Assembly (NCBI GenBank): GCA_964606415.1
Contig: CAZSGN010000053.1
Coordinates: 1 to 13,685, forward strand
Length of the DNA stretch: 13,685 bases
Source of the DNA: CAZSGN01 sp964606415
GTDB lineage: Bacteria > Bacteroidota > Bacteroidia > Bacteroidales > JBBRXJ01
Reading direction: 5' to 3'
Below, piece by piece: positions 12,434 to 13,685 of the stretch. The translations under genes were made by a program, and so were the position numbers. Under the pieces are notes generated by a model, which saw nothing but the letters and a program-made list of their open reading frames with translations, searched no databases and was not told where the DNA came from. Position 1 is the first letter of the stretch. Each line of letters opens with the position of its first letter.

Positions 12434-13685
12434 ATGAAAATAATTATTACAGTTTTGCTGTTATTTTCAATTTTTGCATGCAATTCAAATAAAACAAACC
12501 AATCCCAATTAACCGGAGAAATTATTTTAACCAGCCAGGAAATTCCGGATACTTTTTATGTTACCATTGGCAAACCAGGATACATACCGGATACGACACT
12601 AAAAATTAACAGTGATAATTTTAAAATAGATCTGAAAAAACAAATCTATAATCTCTCCATTGCTGCCAAAGGATACCAAACAGCCAGAACAAAATTGATA
12701 AATATCAATAATACCGATAAAAAAACAAGCATTAGACTTGCTCCATTATATGTCCCGGATTCCATTAAAGAAGCATGCCTTACATCTCCGGAACTCGGAA
12801 GAAGAACAGGTAACTGGTGCGTGAATTTAAAACAAAAGGACAGTGTATGGTATTTACCTCCGGATATAAATAGTAAAAAAGGTGATCGGTATAAAATAAA
12901 AACCAATAAAAATACTCCCGCAGTTAGTGATTTTAACAATCCCATTATTACTTATCATGTAAAATGGAATACTATTGAATCAGTCTATCAGGGTGATCCA
13001 GTCATCTTTAAGCCTGTATTATATAAAAATAAAAGCCAAACAAAGGTGAAAAAATCAAAGGTGAAATTCTTAAATGACCCTTTATCAGCAGAATACGACT
13101 CTCTTTCAATAATAATTGATAGTTGGAGAAAACAAGCAATGCATATCAATTACACACGCCCTAAATCCAATGACAGTATCACAGATAAAAAAATCAGAAA
13201 ACAAATTAACATTTATACAGCATTCGAAAATAAGCTTGATTCGATAGCACTGGAACACTCAAGTGTTTTCTCCCAGTTATTTCAATATCAAAAATGCACC
13301 TATTTATCCTTATTAAGTCCCTTTTTTGCAATAAAGAATACTGATTCTTCTTTCTATAATAAAAATTATCTGTCTCATTTTAAAAATTTATCAAAAAACT
13401 TTAATAAACTGGATCCAAATTCTCCTTTTTTTGATAACGAGATCGCTTATTCCGTTTCCCTTTTAACAAAAATTAACAGATATGCCCCTGATTTATGGGA
13501 AGAAATAAGCACGAATGATTCATTTGAAGAGAAGTTTAATCAATTTATAAATCAAATCGACAGCAAATATGCGCTCTTTTTATCTTTACAACGAGCAAAA
13601 GAACTACCTAAAAGAAAAAAACTGAAAGTTTATCAAAACATACTTAATAACTATCCTGACTCATGGTATGTAAAAAAAGGAATAA
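12434..13685 (+). CDS. Large lipoprotein of unknown function, 3' end beyond the window
   Basis: The frame opens at ATG 12434 and stays open for 417 codons to the window edge, so the C-terminus is missing. The protein starts with a short lipoprotein signal (MKIIITVLLLFSIFAC, Cys16). Residues 25-105 look like a small beta-sandwich (PEGA or carboxypeptidase-regulatory-like: LTGEIILTS, FYVTIGKPGYIPDTT, IRLAPLYVPDS). A Cys/Trp-containing segment, LGRRTGNWCVNL (121-132), is followed by WYLPPD (139-144). From about 220 onward the sequence is helical, Lys- and Asn-rich, with no motif I recognise. Bacteroidota lipoproteins with this kind of N-terminus and a long helical middle sometimes end in a thioredoxin domain, but nothing here proves it. 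It lies 215 bases after the hydrolase stop, past an AT-rich inverted repeat. Being the outermost gene, it lacks right-hand context. Confidence 0.75.
   Translation, partial: MKIIITVLLLFSIFACNSNKTNQSQLTGEIILTSQEIPDTFYVTIGKPGYIPDTTLKINSDNFKIDLKKQIYNLSIAAKGYQTARTKLININNTDKKTSIRLAPLYVPDSIKEACLTSPELGRRTGNWCVNLKQKDSVWYLPPDINSKKGDRYKIKTNKNTPAVSDFNNPIITYHVKWNTIESVYQGDPVIFKPVLYKNKSQTKVKKSKVKFLNDPLSAEYDSLSIIIDSWRKQAMHINYTRPKSNDSITDKKIRKQINIYTAFENKLDSIALEHSSVFSQLFQYQKCTYLSLLSPFFAIKNTDSSFYNKNYLSHFKNLSKNFNKLDPNSPFFDNEIAYSVSLLTKINRYAPDLWEEISTNDSFEEKFNQFINQIDSKYALFLSLQRAKELPKRKKLKVYQNILNNYPDSWYVKKGI

Noticed and set aside
12646..12945. Minus-strand 99-residue hydrophobic ORF
   Set aside because: It is antisense to the open lipoprotein frame, which has a lipobox and continues to the window edge.
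1..13685. CRISPR arrays, tRNA or rRNA genes, prophage or transposase genes
   Set aside because: No repeat-spacer periodicity, cloverleaf-like sequence, rRNA signature or recombinase motif was seen on either strand.

Overview
The window looks like a draft or metagenome-assembled contig of an AT-rich Bacteroidota bacterium, probably Bacteroidales/Marinilabiliales-like. Three things point there. Gene starts lack Shine-Dalgarno sequences. Several starts are preceded by the Bacteroidota promoter type (TTG or TTTG, 19-20 bases, then TAnnTTTG). The gene families are typical: a DUF4105/Lnb-like membrane protein, an SUMF1-fold exported protein, Cys-lipoproteins and a large non-proteobacterial-type citrate synthase. 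No rRNA, tRNA, CRISPR array or intact transposase was found.

Layout. 1-578 holds a good promoter and a decayed reading frame (333-512) that resembles the middle of TIGR04282-type (arsenosugar-associated) glycosyltransferases, followed by an intact purine nucleoside phosphorylase (579-1391). On the minus strand come an orphan HisKA_2 sensor kinase whose 3' end overlaps the phosphorylase tail to tail, the DUF4105/Lnb-like protein, an SUMF1-fold exported protein and a two-helix membrane protein ending in a Cys motif. Next are a peroxiredoxin-like lipoprotein (+) and, convergent to it, a family-2 glycosyltransferase (-). The cobS-cobC pair (last steps of cobamide assembly) runs divergently from the glycosyltransferase.

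8153-9991 is accessory-looking. It contains an unexplained non-coding stretch, a PIN-domain toxin gene followed by an overlapping 54-residue partner (toxin-first order), and a 48-residue Cys-rich protein with a textbook Bacteroidota promoter. A perfect 10-bp inverted repeat brackets this block. The run of 100 N inside the PIN gene is an assembly artefact: the same 55 bases stand on both sides, and collapsing them restores an intact 142-residue protein.

The right end carries citrate synthase, an ADP-ribosylglycohydrolase-family protein, an AT-rich inverted repeat, and a lipoprotein gene open at the window edge.

The genes are mostly separate housekeeping functions (nucleoside salvage, cobamide assembly, TCA entry, envelope biogenesis). 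The best candidates for something less described are the toxin-first PIN/54-residue pair and the small Cys-rich proteins. The decayed glycosyltransferase beside a phosphorylase with an adenosine-type residue is also notable. I see no clear large novel system.
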